IMG/VR virus record: IMGVR_UViG_3300047320_000210 | Coordinates: 19,922 to 83,921 of that record | Strand: one strand, 5' to 3' | DNA from: a virus | DNA: 64,000 bases | In this document: positions 17,147-24,806 of the stretch, piece by piece | Layout of the letters: each line of letters begins with the position of its first letter | Position numbering within the stretch: position 1 is the stretch's first letter | The notes under the pieces: generated by a model | What the model saw: the letters and a program-made list of their open reading frames with translations, nothing else | Databases searched by the model: none | What the model was told of the DNA's origin: nothing | Made by a program: the position numbers and the translations under genes

Positions 17147-18621
17147 TGGTCACGGATTACCCTTACGCGCGCTACCCCAGTGAGGACGTACTGCGGAACG
17201 TCCAATTGCTGCATTTCCAGGCAGCGACCACCTCATGGGCACAGCTGATCGCCGGCACCGCAACGGCGTATCAGGACCTGAGCCCCTACGCCGACAACGT
17301 CAGCCACAACGAAACCGGCCTCACCGTGGGCCTAGTGTTCCATACGGAACTCTACGGCGTGGCGCAGCCGAAGATCGGCGACCTGATTCAGGTCAAGCTG
17401 GACGGCTACCCGCTGGTCAACGGGCAGATCGAGGACCTGTCGAACTACACCGAGGCGCGCGGCGAGCGGGCGATGGGCCTGACCGTGCGCAGTCGCGACA
17501 GCAACCCGTTGTGGCGCAACACCAACTGGGTCGGCAACATCTACCCGGCCGGCAGTGAGCTGGGCATTATTGCCCGCGACGTGCTCTTGGCCGTCGGCCT
17601 GACCACCTCGGAAATTCGGGGCTCCCTGACCCTTGGCGTCAGCACCGTGCACGGCGACACCCAGCTGGCCGACCTGCCGGCGTGGGACATGCTGACGCAG
17701 ATCCTGCAGGTCGCCGGACAGGAACCCCGGGTCGATGCCCTCGGCAAATTCAAGCCGATCTCGCGCGACATCGTGCGCGCCCCTGACCTGATCCTGACCT
17801 CTGAACGGCTGCTGAAAATCAGCGGCTCGCGCAACAAGTTGCCGGTGACCAGCGTCGTCCTCAAGTGGCTCGACCCCAACCTGAGCAAGAGCTTGCAGCA
17901 GTCGCAAGTGCTGGCCCGCGAGAGCATCACCGCCGGGTTCTTCAAGCTGAAGCAGGAACGCGAGCTGTACTGGTCCGAGGACCGCCGACAGCGCGCCGAA
18001 AACACCTGGATGAAAGTGGTCGCCTCCGTCAACGACAGCCTGCTGCCGGTGGGGGACGAGGACTACGAACAGAGAAGCGAATTCAGCGGGAAGATCACCG
18101 TCACCACCGATGCCTGGGTGCCAACCTTGGCCACCGCCGCGATGGCGGCGATGTTGTACGCGGCGACCGAACCGGACGGTGTGGCCGCCCTCGGCGGCGG
18201 CGTGACCATCCCGATTGGCCGGATCTACGAAGCCATCGGGCAGGTGGCGTTCTTTCTGATCATCATGTCGCTGGGTACCGGCGTGTATGAAATCTGGGGC
18301 GAGCCGTTCGACTACGTCCACGAATCCAACACCACTGAGGCCTACAACGACAGCACCCCGGAGTGGCTGCGCCTCGAAGAAACGATGGACAGCGACTTCG
18401 TGATGAACGAAGGCCACGCCCAGCAGATCACCGTGCGTGAACTGCTGTACCGCTCCCTCGCGGCGATCAGCTGGAACGTCGAGATCATCGACCACCCGGC
18501 CATCGAACCCGGCGACATCCTGCAGCTGCCGGACAATTCGCGCCTGTACGTCACCGGCTTCAACCGTGACCTGAGCCGCGGCGCGCCGGCCTCCCTCGCC
18601 GTGAACGGGTTCCGCGTCTGA
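17146..18621 (+). CDS. Putative tail hub (baseplate hub-like) protein
   Basis: A 491-residue protein whose length and beta-rich N-terminal half ('GLTVGLVFHTELYG', 'GDLIQVKLDGYPLVNGQI') fit siphophage tail hub proteins of the gp27/gpD type. The C-terminal 'NVEIIDHPAIEPGDILQLPDN' is the kind of strand seen at the end of hub domains. A hydrophobic segment near residues 365-377 is unusual for a tail protein. It overlaps both neighbours by single-base stop/start junctions. The role is inferred. Confidence 0.55.
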   Translation: MVTDYPYARYPSEDVLRNVQLLHFQAATTSWAQLIAGTATAYQDLSPYADNVSHNETGLTVGLVFHTELYGVAQPKIGDLIQVKLDGYPLVNGQIEDLSNYTEARGERAMGLTVRSRDSNPLWRNTNWVGNIYPAGSELGIIARDVLLAVGLTTSEIRGSLTLGVSTVHGDTQLADLPAWDMLTQILQVAGQEPRVDALGKFKPISRDIVRAPDLILTSERLLKISGSRNKLPVTSVVLKWLDPNLSKSLQQSQVLARESITAGFFKLKQERELYWSEDRRQRAENTWMKVVASVNDSLLPVGDEDYEQRSEFSGKITVTTDAWVPTLATAAMAAMLYAATEPDGVAALGGGVTIPIGRIYEAIGQVAFFLIIMSLGTGVYEIWGEPFDYVHESNTTEAYNDSTPEWLRLEETMDSDFVMNEGHAQQITVRELLYRSLAAISWNVEIIDHPAIEPGDILQLPDNSRLYVTGFNRDLSRGAPASLAVNGFRV

Positions 18622-19133
18622 TGGCCGGGTTACTGACGTACCTCATCCGGGGCGAGATCGACCAGTCGATCCGCGAGATCGACGGCACCATCCTGACGCG
18701 CCCGACCCTGCTGGTGACCGATGGCCTGGCCCTGACCTACGGCTGCGACGTTGACGTGGGCATCAAGACCCTCGACAGCAACACCGGCGACGAGGTGGTG
18801 ACGCCGCTGCGCAACGTGCCGATCGCCGCCAACAGCCGCAACTTGATCTATTCCGATGCCGGCACCGCCGTGCGCCTGCGCCGTTCCGAGACCGGGCGCT
18901 GGGAAGTCATCGGCCTGTCGAAGCGCCGCCCGGGCACCTACACCCGCGTGCCGGTGCACATCCCCGACCCGAGCTTCGGCCCGATCCCCTACGACCTTGG
19001 CCCGACGGCCGAGATCGGCCTGGTGGCGCGTGCCCTGACCTATGACGAACTGGCCACCTTCGGTGGTTATGGCGTGGTGCCGTATGGCGCCACCGGGATT
19101 TTCCGCGACGGCGTTCTGATCGAGTTGAGGTAA
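18621..19133 (+). CDS. Tail-tip protein, unknown
   Basis: A 170-residue protein starting in the TGATGG overlap with the hub candidate. It consists of short strands with 'VPVHIPDPSFGPIPYDLGP' in the C-terminal half. Its position between hub and fibre suggests a hub-associated or fibre-attachment component. I do not recognise the family. Confidence 0.6.
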   Translation: MAGLLTYLIRGEIDQSIREIDGTILTRPTLLVTDGLALTYGCDVDVGIKTLDSNTGDEVVTPLRNVPIAANSRNLIYSDAGTAVRLRRSETGRWEVIGLSKRRPGTYTRVPVHIPDPSFGPIPYDLGPTAEIGLVARALTYDELATFGGYGVVPYGATGIFRDGVLIELR

Positions 19134-19137
19134 AGGA

Positions 19138-21567
19138 ATGACAATCACACTGCAGCGCCTAGCGACGACCGGTGAAACGGCCTACATCGCCAAGCACAAC
19201 GCGAACTACGACACCCTCGAATCCTCGGTCAACACCCTGCAGGGCACGGTCTACACCTTGCAGCAAGCGTCGGCCAGTCCGGGGAACCTGTTCAACATCG
19301 GCAAGGCGATGTTCGGCCCGACCGCCGTGGCGGTGATCGGCGAGACCTCGTTCGCCAGCAGCACCTCGGGCACCAACCTGACGCTGCAGCCCGGCTTCTA
19401 TTGGAACGCCAGCAGCGCGCTGATGGCGTACAAGGCCACCACCACGGTGATTCCGTTCAGTGGCGCCACCGCCGGCACCTACTACGTGCGCATGGGGATT
19501 GACGGCATCCCCTACCGGGACACCAGCAGCGCGGCGGCGCTGTACTCGGTGGTCTGGACCGGCTCGGCGTTCGGCACGGTGGCCAAGCTGGCCAGCTACG
19601 CTCCGGGCTACCAGGACCTGCTCGATCTGCTCAGCAGCAGCTACTCCGGCCTGAGTTACGCCAGCCCGGACAAGCGCATCGAAGCCACGGAAAAGGCCTT
19701 CAGCGCTTTGCTCAGCAAGGCGATCACCACCGCCGACGTCACCCTGACCGCCACCGAAGCCCTGGAACAGGGGGTGATCCGCCTGACCGGGACCCCAACA
19801 GCGGCGCGCAACCTGATCGTGCCGGCCAAGGCCAAGGTCTACTTCATCGACAACGACACCGCCGGCGCCTTCGCCGTGACTGTGAAGACCGCCAGCGGCA
19901 CCGGCGTGGCACTGGCCAGCGGCACCAACGGCGCGTTGTTCTGCGACGGTACCAACGTGGTGTCGATTGCGACCGCCGCCGGCAGCGGCGGCGCCTCGGT
20001 GTTCACCGACTTGACCGACGTGCCGGCGAGCTATGCCGGGCAGGCGAACAAAGTAGTCAAGGTCAAGGCCGACGAGAGCGGGCTGGAGTATTCCAGCGCC
20101 GCCGCTCCCACTGTGTTTACCGGCCTCACCGACGCCCCAGCGAGCTACACCGGGCAGGCGGGCAAGGTGCCGATCGTCAACGTCGGCGAAACCGCACTGG
20201 TGTTTGGCGACCCGGTGTCCACCTATCTGGCCCTGACCGACACCCCGGCGAGTTACGCCGGTCAGGCCTACCGCGTTGTGTCGGTCAAGGGGGACGAGAG
20301 CGGGCTGGAGTTTACGGCGGCAGCGGCCCCATCGACCCTACTCGCCTTGACCGACACGCCTGACAGCTACGCCGCCAGCGCCCTGATGGTGCTGCGGGTC
20401 AATGCCGCCGGCACCGCCGTCGAGTTCGCCGCCGGCACCGGCCCGCAGAATTTTCTGGAGTTGCCGGACACCCCGGCCAACTACACCTCCAGCGCCTTGA
20501 AATTCGTCCGGGTCAACGCGGCGATGACGGCGCTGGAGTTCGCCCCGCTGACCATGACAACCCTGCTCGGTCTGACCGACACGCCGGACTCCTATGCGGG
20601 TTCCGCGTTCAAGGTGGTCACCGTCAAGGGCGATGAGAGTGGTATCGAGTTTTCGGCCGGCGCCACCCCCACCAGTTTCATCGGGCTCACGGATGCGCCC
20701 ACCAGTTACACCGGGCAAGGCAGCAAGACGGTCAAAGTCAAGTCCGACGCCTCGGGGTTGGAGTTTGTCACGGTGCCGGCGGGCATCACCGCCTTCACCG
20801 GCCTGAGTGACGCACCGGCCAACTACACTGGCGCGGCGAACATGAAGGTCAAGGTCAACTCTGCGGGTACAGGGCTGGAGTTTGTCACCGACACTGCCGG
20901 GGTCACTGCTTTCACAGGCCTCAGTGATGCCCCAGCCAACTACACCGGCGCGGCCACCTACAAAGTGCGCGTCAACTCGGCCGGCACGGCATTGGAGTTT
21001 GTGGCAGACACACGCGCCTTTACCAGCCTCACAGACGTGCCGGCGAACTACACCGGCGCCGCCAACAAAAAGGTTCGGGTCAACTCGGCAGGGACTGGCT
21101 TGGAGTTCGTTACCGACACCACTGGGGCCACGGCGTTTACCGGCCTGTCCGATGTGCCGGCCAACTACACCGGCGCGGCACTCAAGAAAGTACGGGTCAA
21201 CAGCGGCGCCACGGCGCTGGAGTTTGTCGACGAACCCTTTGCTGCCAACTGCACCTGGAACGGCGTAACCACCGCGAGCCTGGTGCTGATCCACCTGCCC
21301 ATGCCGGTCGCCGTGACCTTCGCCGCCGCATTCGCCGGGTCGTATGGGGTTGCCACTACGGCCGCCACCGCGCAGACCGACTTCGACATCAAGAAAAATG
21401 GCACCTCGGTGGGCACCCTGCGCTTCGCTGCGGCAGCCACCACCGCCACTTTTATCGCCGCTTCGCCCGTGAGTTTCGCTGCGGGCGACGTGTTGAAACT
21501 GGTCGGACCGGCCACGCCGGATGCCACCTTGGCCACGCTTGGCCTCACCCTCAAAGGAGTACGCTGA
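19138..21567 (+). CDS. Repeat-containing tail fibre protein
   Basis: An 809-residue fibre. Residues 1-285 form the attachment region, with a short coiled coil near residues 20-45. Residues about 288-700 contain eleven tandem copies of a 36-39-residue unit with consensus D-x-P-A-x-Y-x-G followed by V-x-V-N and G-L-E-F. The C-terminal 110 residues form a separate compact domain. Such repeats build long trimeric shafts and vary in number by recombination. AAAGGAATG provides the start, and the next gene begins two bases after the stop. Confidence 0.85.
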   Translation: MTITLQRLATTGETAYIAKHNANYDTLESSVNTLQGTVYTLQQASASPGNLFNIGKAMFGPTAVAVIGETSFASSTSGTNLTLQPGFYWNASSALMAYKATTTVIPFSGATAGTYYVRMGIDGIPYRDTSSAAALYSVVWTGSAFGTVAKLASYAPGYQDLLDLLSSSYSGLSYASPDKRIEATEKAFSALLSKAITTADVTLTATEALEQGVIRLTGTPTAARNLIVPAKAKVYFIDNDTAGAFAVTVKTASGTGVALASGTNGALFCDGTNVVSIATAAGSGGASVFTDLTDVPASYAGQANKVVKVKADESGLEYSSAAAPTVFTGLTDAPASYTGQAGKVPIVNVGETALVFGDPVSTYLALTDTPASYAGQAYRVVSVKGDESGLEFTAAAAPSTLLALTDTPDSYAASALMVLRVNAAGTAVEFAAGTGPQNFLELPDTPANYTSSALKFVRVNAAMTALEFAPLTMTTLLGLTDTPDSYAGSAFKVVTVKGDESGIEFSAGATPTSFIGLTDAPTSYTGQGSKTVKVKSDASGLEFVTVPAGITAFTGLSDAPANYTGAANMKVKVNSAGTGLEFVTDTAGVTAFTGLSDAPANYTGAATYKVRVNSAGTALEFVADTRAFTSLTDVPANYTGAANKKVRVNSAGTGLEFVTDTTGATAFTGLSDVPANYTGAALKKVRVNSGATALEFVDEPFAANCTWNGVTTASLVLIHLPMPVAVTFAAAFAGSYGVATTAATAQTDFDIKKNGTSVGTLRFAAAATTATFIAASPVSFAAGDVLKLVGPATPDATLATLGLTLKGVR
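20001..21236 (+). repeat. Eleven tandem ~110-bp repeats in the fibre gene
   Basis: Each unit encodes a version of 'F-x-G-L-x-D-x-P-A-x-Y-x-G' then 'V-K-V-N-x-x-G-T-G-L-E-F'. The last four or five copies are the most alike at DNA level, which points to recent duplication at the 3' side of the array. Confidence 0.9.
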
Positions 21568-21568
21568 T

Positions 21569-22636
21569 ATGGCCTGGGACTACACCTTTCTCGATGGGTT
21601 TGACCACTACGCCTCTGCGGACATTGACAAAAAGTGGGACTACTCCCCCGACGGCGCCTCCATCCAGAGCACCACTGCGCGCAATGGGGGGAAAGCAAAC
21701 AATATCGGTACAAGCACCAGATTGACCAAGATCACCCCCACGAGTCGAAACTTCTGCATGGGGTTGGCGTTTCATATGTACGGTGTTCCTGGCGCTACGG
21801 TGGGCTCAAACGGCACCGTAGTTTGGTCCGTGGGCAACGACCTAGCCGGCAACACCGGGACTACGCAGATTTCTCTCAACTTGCTGAGCGACGGCAAGTT
21901 CAGGATTGTGCGATCTACTAGCGCCGGGATCACCGGGGCAAGTGGTTCGGCGGCTACCCTCGCCACGGGCAGCTTTACCATGCCTATGAGCACCTTCGTC
22001 TACATCGAGTTCAAGGTCTTCCTGGATGACACAGTGGGCACCGCCGAACTCAAGATCAATGGCGTGGTCGATGCCACCTTCACGGGCGATACCGTGTCAC
22101 AGAGCTACAACACGGCGAACCGGGTGATTCTGATTTCCCCTGCATCCGGGTACTGGGATGATGTGTACATCCGCAGCAGCACCAGCAGCAGCGCGGAGTC
22201 CGGGGGCTACTTGGGCGACGTGAGTGTCAAGGCGTACTACACGAACGCAGACGGCACTTACACCGGCATGACGTGCAGCACCGGCTCCACACACTACACC
22301 CTGGTCGACGAAACCACTCCGAACACCTCCGACTATGTGTCGTCGGCCGTTGCATTGACCAAGGATTCCTTCGGGTTCCAGGACGTGTCGGGGTCAGGGA
22401 CCATCCAGGCAGTGCAGCTCAACGCCTACACCAGCAAAAACGACTCGGGGTTCCGTGGGGCTGACCTGTTCTGCAAGTCCGGCGCGACGGAGAACTTCGC
22501 GGCGTCCGCGCCGCTGTCGACCACTTGGAAGTACCTGATGCAGGGGTGGCAAACGGACCCTAACACCGGGGCGGCCTGGACAATTGCGAACTTCAACGCG
22601 GCCGAGTTCGGCGTGCGCGTGTCCGCTGACCTGTAA
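21569..22636 (+). CDS. LamG-like tail adhesin / receptor-binding protein candidate
   Basis: A 355-residue protein that opens with 'MAWDYTFLDGFDHYAS', a signature start of phage LamG/concanavalin-like tail proteins. The first 200 residues fit a jelly-roll sandwich ('VYIEFKVFLDD' ... 'AELKINGVVDATF'). The C-terminal part ends with 'AAEFGVRVSADL'. Such proteins sit at the tip and probably bind host glycans. AAAGGAG precedes ATG 21569. It follows the fibre gene directly. Confidence 0.75.
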   Translation: MAWDYTFLDGFDHYASADIDKKWDYSPDGASIQSTTARNGGKANNIGTSTRLTKITPTSRNFCMGLAFHMYGVPGATVGSNGTVVWSVGNDLAGNTGTTQISLNLLSDGKFRIVRSTSAGITGASGSAATLATGSFTMPMSTFVYIEFKVFLDDTVGTAELKINGVVDATFTGDTVSQSYNTANRVILISPASGYWDDVYIRSSTSSSAESGGYLGDVSVKAYYTNADGTYTGMTCSTGSTHYTLVDETTPNTSDYVSSAVALTKDSFGFQDVSGSGTIQAVQLNAYTSKNDSGFRGADLFCKSGATENFAASAPLSTTWKYLMQGWQTDPNTGAAWTIANFNAAEFGVRVSADL

Positions 22637-22645
22637 GGGACTCCA

Positions 22646-23485
22646 ATGACCACCTACAGCACGAACTTCGGCAGCTACACTGCCGCCGCACAGCCATCGG
22701 ACTGGACGGCGCGCTGGGTCACCAGCAACGTCACTTGGTTGGCCACGACGCTGGCCAACACCGAAGGCGGGAAGGTACTGCGCAAGGCCTCCACGGCCGA
22801 TGCACGCCGGTTGCTGTCGTGGGACGCCGTATCAGCCCACGCGGACAGCGAGGGGCTGATTCGTTTCAAAGCCAGTGTGGTGGGATTTGGCGCGTTCCTC
22901 CAAACCTACCTCCATCTGCGCGGGTCTGGGGCTTCAGGCGCGGAAACTTCGTACTGGGTAACCTTCTCGACCACGAACCAGGGCACGCTGCAACTCGGCA
23001 AGTGGGTGGCGGGGACAGCTACCAACCTCGGCACGGCCTATGACAACGGCAGTTTCAAGTCGGCTACTTGGTATTACCTACGGTTCCGGGTTAACGGGAC
23101 CTCGCTACAGGCCCGCATATGGGAGGACGGCACGGTCGAGCCCAGTGCTTGGCAGGTCAGCGCCACCGACAGTGCTATCACTGCCGCAGGCTGGGCCGGG
23201 GTGGGCAACTTTGAGTCGACCGGCGACATCGACATCGACTTCGCAGCGTTTGGCACCGCAGGGGATACCGCGCCGCTAACCAGTGGCACAGGGACCGTGG
23301 CCCTCTCCCAAGCCGTGATGGAGGTGGCGAACTCGGGGACCCCGAGCACGACCGTTTCACAGCTGGCTATCGAGGTGGCGAACACCGGCACCCCGAGCAC
23401 AGTCGTTTCACAGTTGGTTATCGAAGTGGCGTATTCCAGTGTCGTGGCCACCGTGCAGCAGCCTATTGTCACCGTCGTTTGTTGA
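22646..23485 (+). CDS. Second LamG-like tail protein with short repeats
   Basis: A 279-residue protein with a concanavalin-like sandwich in residues about 1-210 ('WYYLRFRVNGTSLQARIWEDG', then 'DIDIDFAAFG'). The tail has three copies of a unit like 'TPSTTVSQLAIEVAN'. It is shorter than its upstream neighbour but of the same general class. AAGGGA lies upstream of ATG 22646. Probably another adhesin on the tail tip. Confidence 0.7.
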   Translation: MTTYSTNFGSYTAAAQPSDWTARWVTSNVTWLATTLANTEGGKVLRKASTADARRLLSWDAVSAHADSEGLIRFKASVVGFGAFLQTYLHLRGSGASGAETSYWVTFSTTNQGTLQLGKWVAGTATNLGTAYDNGSFKSATWYYLRFRVNGTSLQARIWEDGTVEPSAWQVSATDSAITAAGWAGVGNFESTGDIDIDFAAFGTAGDTAPLTSGTGTVALSQAVMEVANSGTPSTTVSQLAIEVANTGTPSTVVSQLVIEVAYSSVVATVQQPIVTVVC

Positions 23486-23507
23486 CCTAACCGAAGGAGA
23501 GCCAACA

Positions 23508-23894
23508 ATGCCTACGACCATCGAAGAACGCCGGGCCGGGTATTCGCGGCTTGCCCGCATTGTCACCGCCGTGAGTGCCACGCTGGCCACCGCGATCCTG
23601 TTTGGTTTCCTGTCCAGCGTGCAGGACCTGGTGAAACAAGGCCCCGTCCTGGCCGCCCACATGGCGGCCACCAACCAGAAACTCAGCGCGATTGAGAACG
23701 AACAGGCCTCGGCCAAGATGGCCATCGCCTCCCTGTTGAAGGACTACACCTCGCGCGAGCAACTGCAGGGTGAGTTGGAAAAGCTCAACGAGAAGATCCG
23801 CGCGCTGCAGGTGCAGCAGGCCGTGATCGAGATGATTTTGAAGTCGGGGAAGACCGGAACAATCCGGCAGGGGGGGAATTATGGGCAGTCCTGA
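23508..23894 (+). CDS. Membrane-anchored coiled-coil protein of the lysis cassette
   Basis: A 128-residue protein with one N-terminal membrane segment (about residues 16-38) followed by a coiled coil (about residues 55-115). Topology resembles an inner-membrane spanin or a lysis accessory protein. CGAAGGAGAG precedes ATG 23508. Its last 14 bases overlap the holin-like gene. No outer-membrane lipoprotein partner was found, so the spanin idea is only an option. Confidence 0.6.
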   Translation: MPTTIEERRAGYSRLARIVTAVSATLATAILFGFLSSVQDLVKQGPVLAAHMAATNQKLSAIENEQASAKMAIASLLKDYTSREQLQGELEKLNEKIRALQVQQAVIEMILKSGKTGTIRQGGNYGQS

Positions 23895-24165
23895 AAGTCG
23901 TAAGCGGTTGTTGGATCTCTTGCTGCGCTACCTGCAGCAGCCGTCAACGTGGCAGGGGCTGACCCTTGGGTTGGGGGCGGTTTCGGCCAAGTTCGGGGTG
24001 CCCATCGAGCAGGCGGCGGCCGGGGTCGCACTGGTGCTGTCGCTGATCCTGATCTTCCGTGACGAGCGCAAGCCGACCGAAGTGATCGAGGACGCGGTGG
24101 CCAAGGCGCTGGAAGACAACGTCGACCGGTTGGACAAGGTCATCGACAAGGTTGACCGGTTATGA
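23881..24165 (+). CDS. Holin-like membrane protein
   Basis: A 94-residue protein with 'QQPSTWQGLTLGLGAV', a hydrophobic segment about residues 45-60, the cytoplasmic cap 'FRDERKPT' and a charged C-terminal helix. The pattern 'PSTWQGL ... RDE' is typical of small annotated phage holins. It would permeabilise the inner membrane. It overlaps both neighbours and ends in an ATGA junction with the DUF1353 gene. Confidence 0.65.
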   Translation: MGSPESRKRLLDLLLRYLQQPSTWQGLTLGLGAVSAKFGVPIEQAAAGVALVLSLILIFRDERKPTEVIEDAVAKALEDNVDRLDKVIDKVDRL

Positions 24166-24608
24166 GCGCCTTCCAGTTCATCAGCACCCTAGACCTGCAG
24201 GAGTTCATGCTCAACGGCTTGTCCGTGCCGAATGAGTGGGTGGTGGATCAGCCGCTGATTGCCCTGCACAACGATGACAAACTGATCGTGCCCCGGGGCT
24301 ACATCACCGACCTGGCCTCGATCCCGCGCGTGTTCCGCAACGTGTTCAACGTCAACGGCCCGCTGCGGGCGCCGGCGGTGCTGCACGACTGGCTGTACAG
24401 TTCGCAGCGCTTCACCCGGGCGCAGTCCGATGCGATCTTTCTGGCGGCCATGGAAGCCCGGGGCATCGACAAAGCCGAGCGCTACGCCATCTACTCAGCG
24501 GTGCGCAGCTTCGGCTGGGCCTACTGGAACAAGCGCAAGGCGGGCCTGGGCCTGAACGCCCAGGACTTCGTGCCGCCCGGTTACTTCACCGGCGTCTCGA
24601 CGCGCTGA
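24162..24608 (+). CDS. DUF1353 family protein
   Basis: A 148-residue protein with the DUF1353 hallmarks: 'GYITDLASIPR', 'APAVLHDWLY' and the helical end 'YSAVRSFGWAYWNKR'. The family is common near phage lysis or tail genes; its biochemical role is not established. The conserved His, Asp and Tyr residues would suit a metal-dependent enzyme. It closes the plus-strand arm, and its last 23 bases overlap the end of a minus-strand gene. Confidence 0.85.
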   Translation: MSAFQFISTLDLQEFMLNGLSVPNEWVVDQPLIALHNDDKLIVPRGYITDLASIPRVFRNVFNVNGPLRAPAVLHDWLYSSQRFTRAQSDAIFLAAMEARGIDKAERYAIYSAVRSFGWAYWNKRKAGLGLNAQDFVPPGYFTGVSTR

Positions 24609-24804
24609 CCCGCTTTTCGTGGTCGACGCGGCAGTTCTCATCGCAATAGCGCCCCGTTTCTAGGGGCGCGTCACAGTTCAGGCATTCGCCGGTGAACGCA
24701 TTCAGCGCCTCTCGGTGTTTGGCCGCCGCCTCCTGATGCTGCCGCAGCAGCAAGGCCTCGACCAACTCCTGTTCGTCCCCCGCAGCATCGGCCGCATCGC
24801 TCAT
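24586..24804 (-). CDS. Small zinc-ribbon protein, last gene of the replication operon
   Basis: A 72-residue protein with an acidic helical N-terminus and a C-terminal four-cysteine cluster: CLNC, then CDENC. That spacing resembles small zinc-finger proteins of phages; the TraR/DksA family is a possible but unproven relative. ATG 24804 lies two bases after the SbcC-like stop, so it is translationally linked. Its 3' end overlaps the convergent DUF1353 gene by 23 bases. Confidence 0.6.
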   Translation of the reverse strand: MSDAADAAGDEQELVEALLLRQHQEAAAKHREALNAFTGECLNCDAPLETGRYCDENCRVDHEKRVSASRRR

Positions 24805-24806
24805 GA

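Noticed and set aside
20001-21236. CRISPR-like array
   Set aside because: The repeats are inside a coding frame, degenerate and without spacers; they are protein repeats of a fibre.
24586-24804. Assignment of the small Cys protein as TraR/DksA
   Set aside because: Cys spacing is similar, but the characteristic helix and Asp-x-x-Asp region are not clear, so only 'zinc ribbon' is kept.
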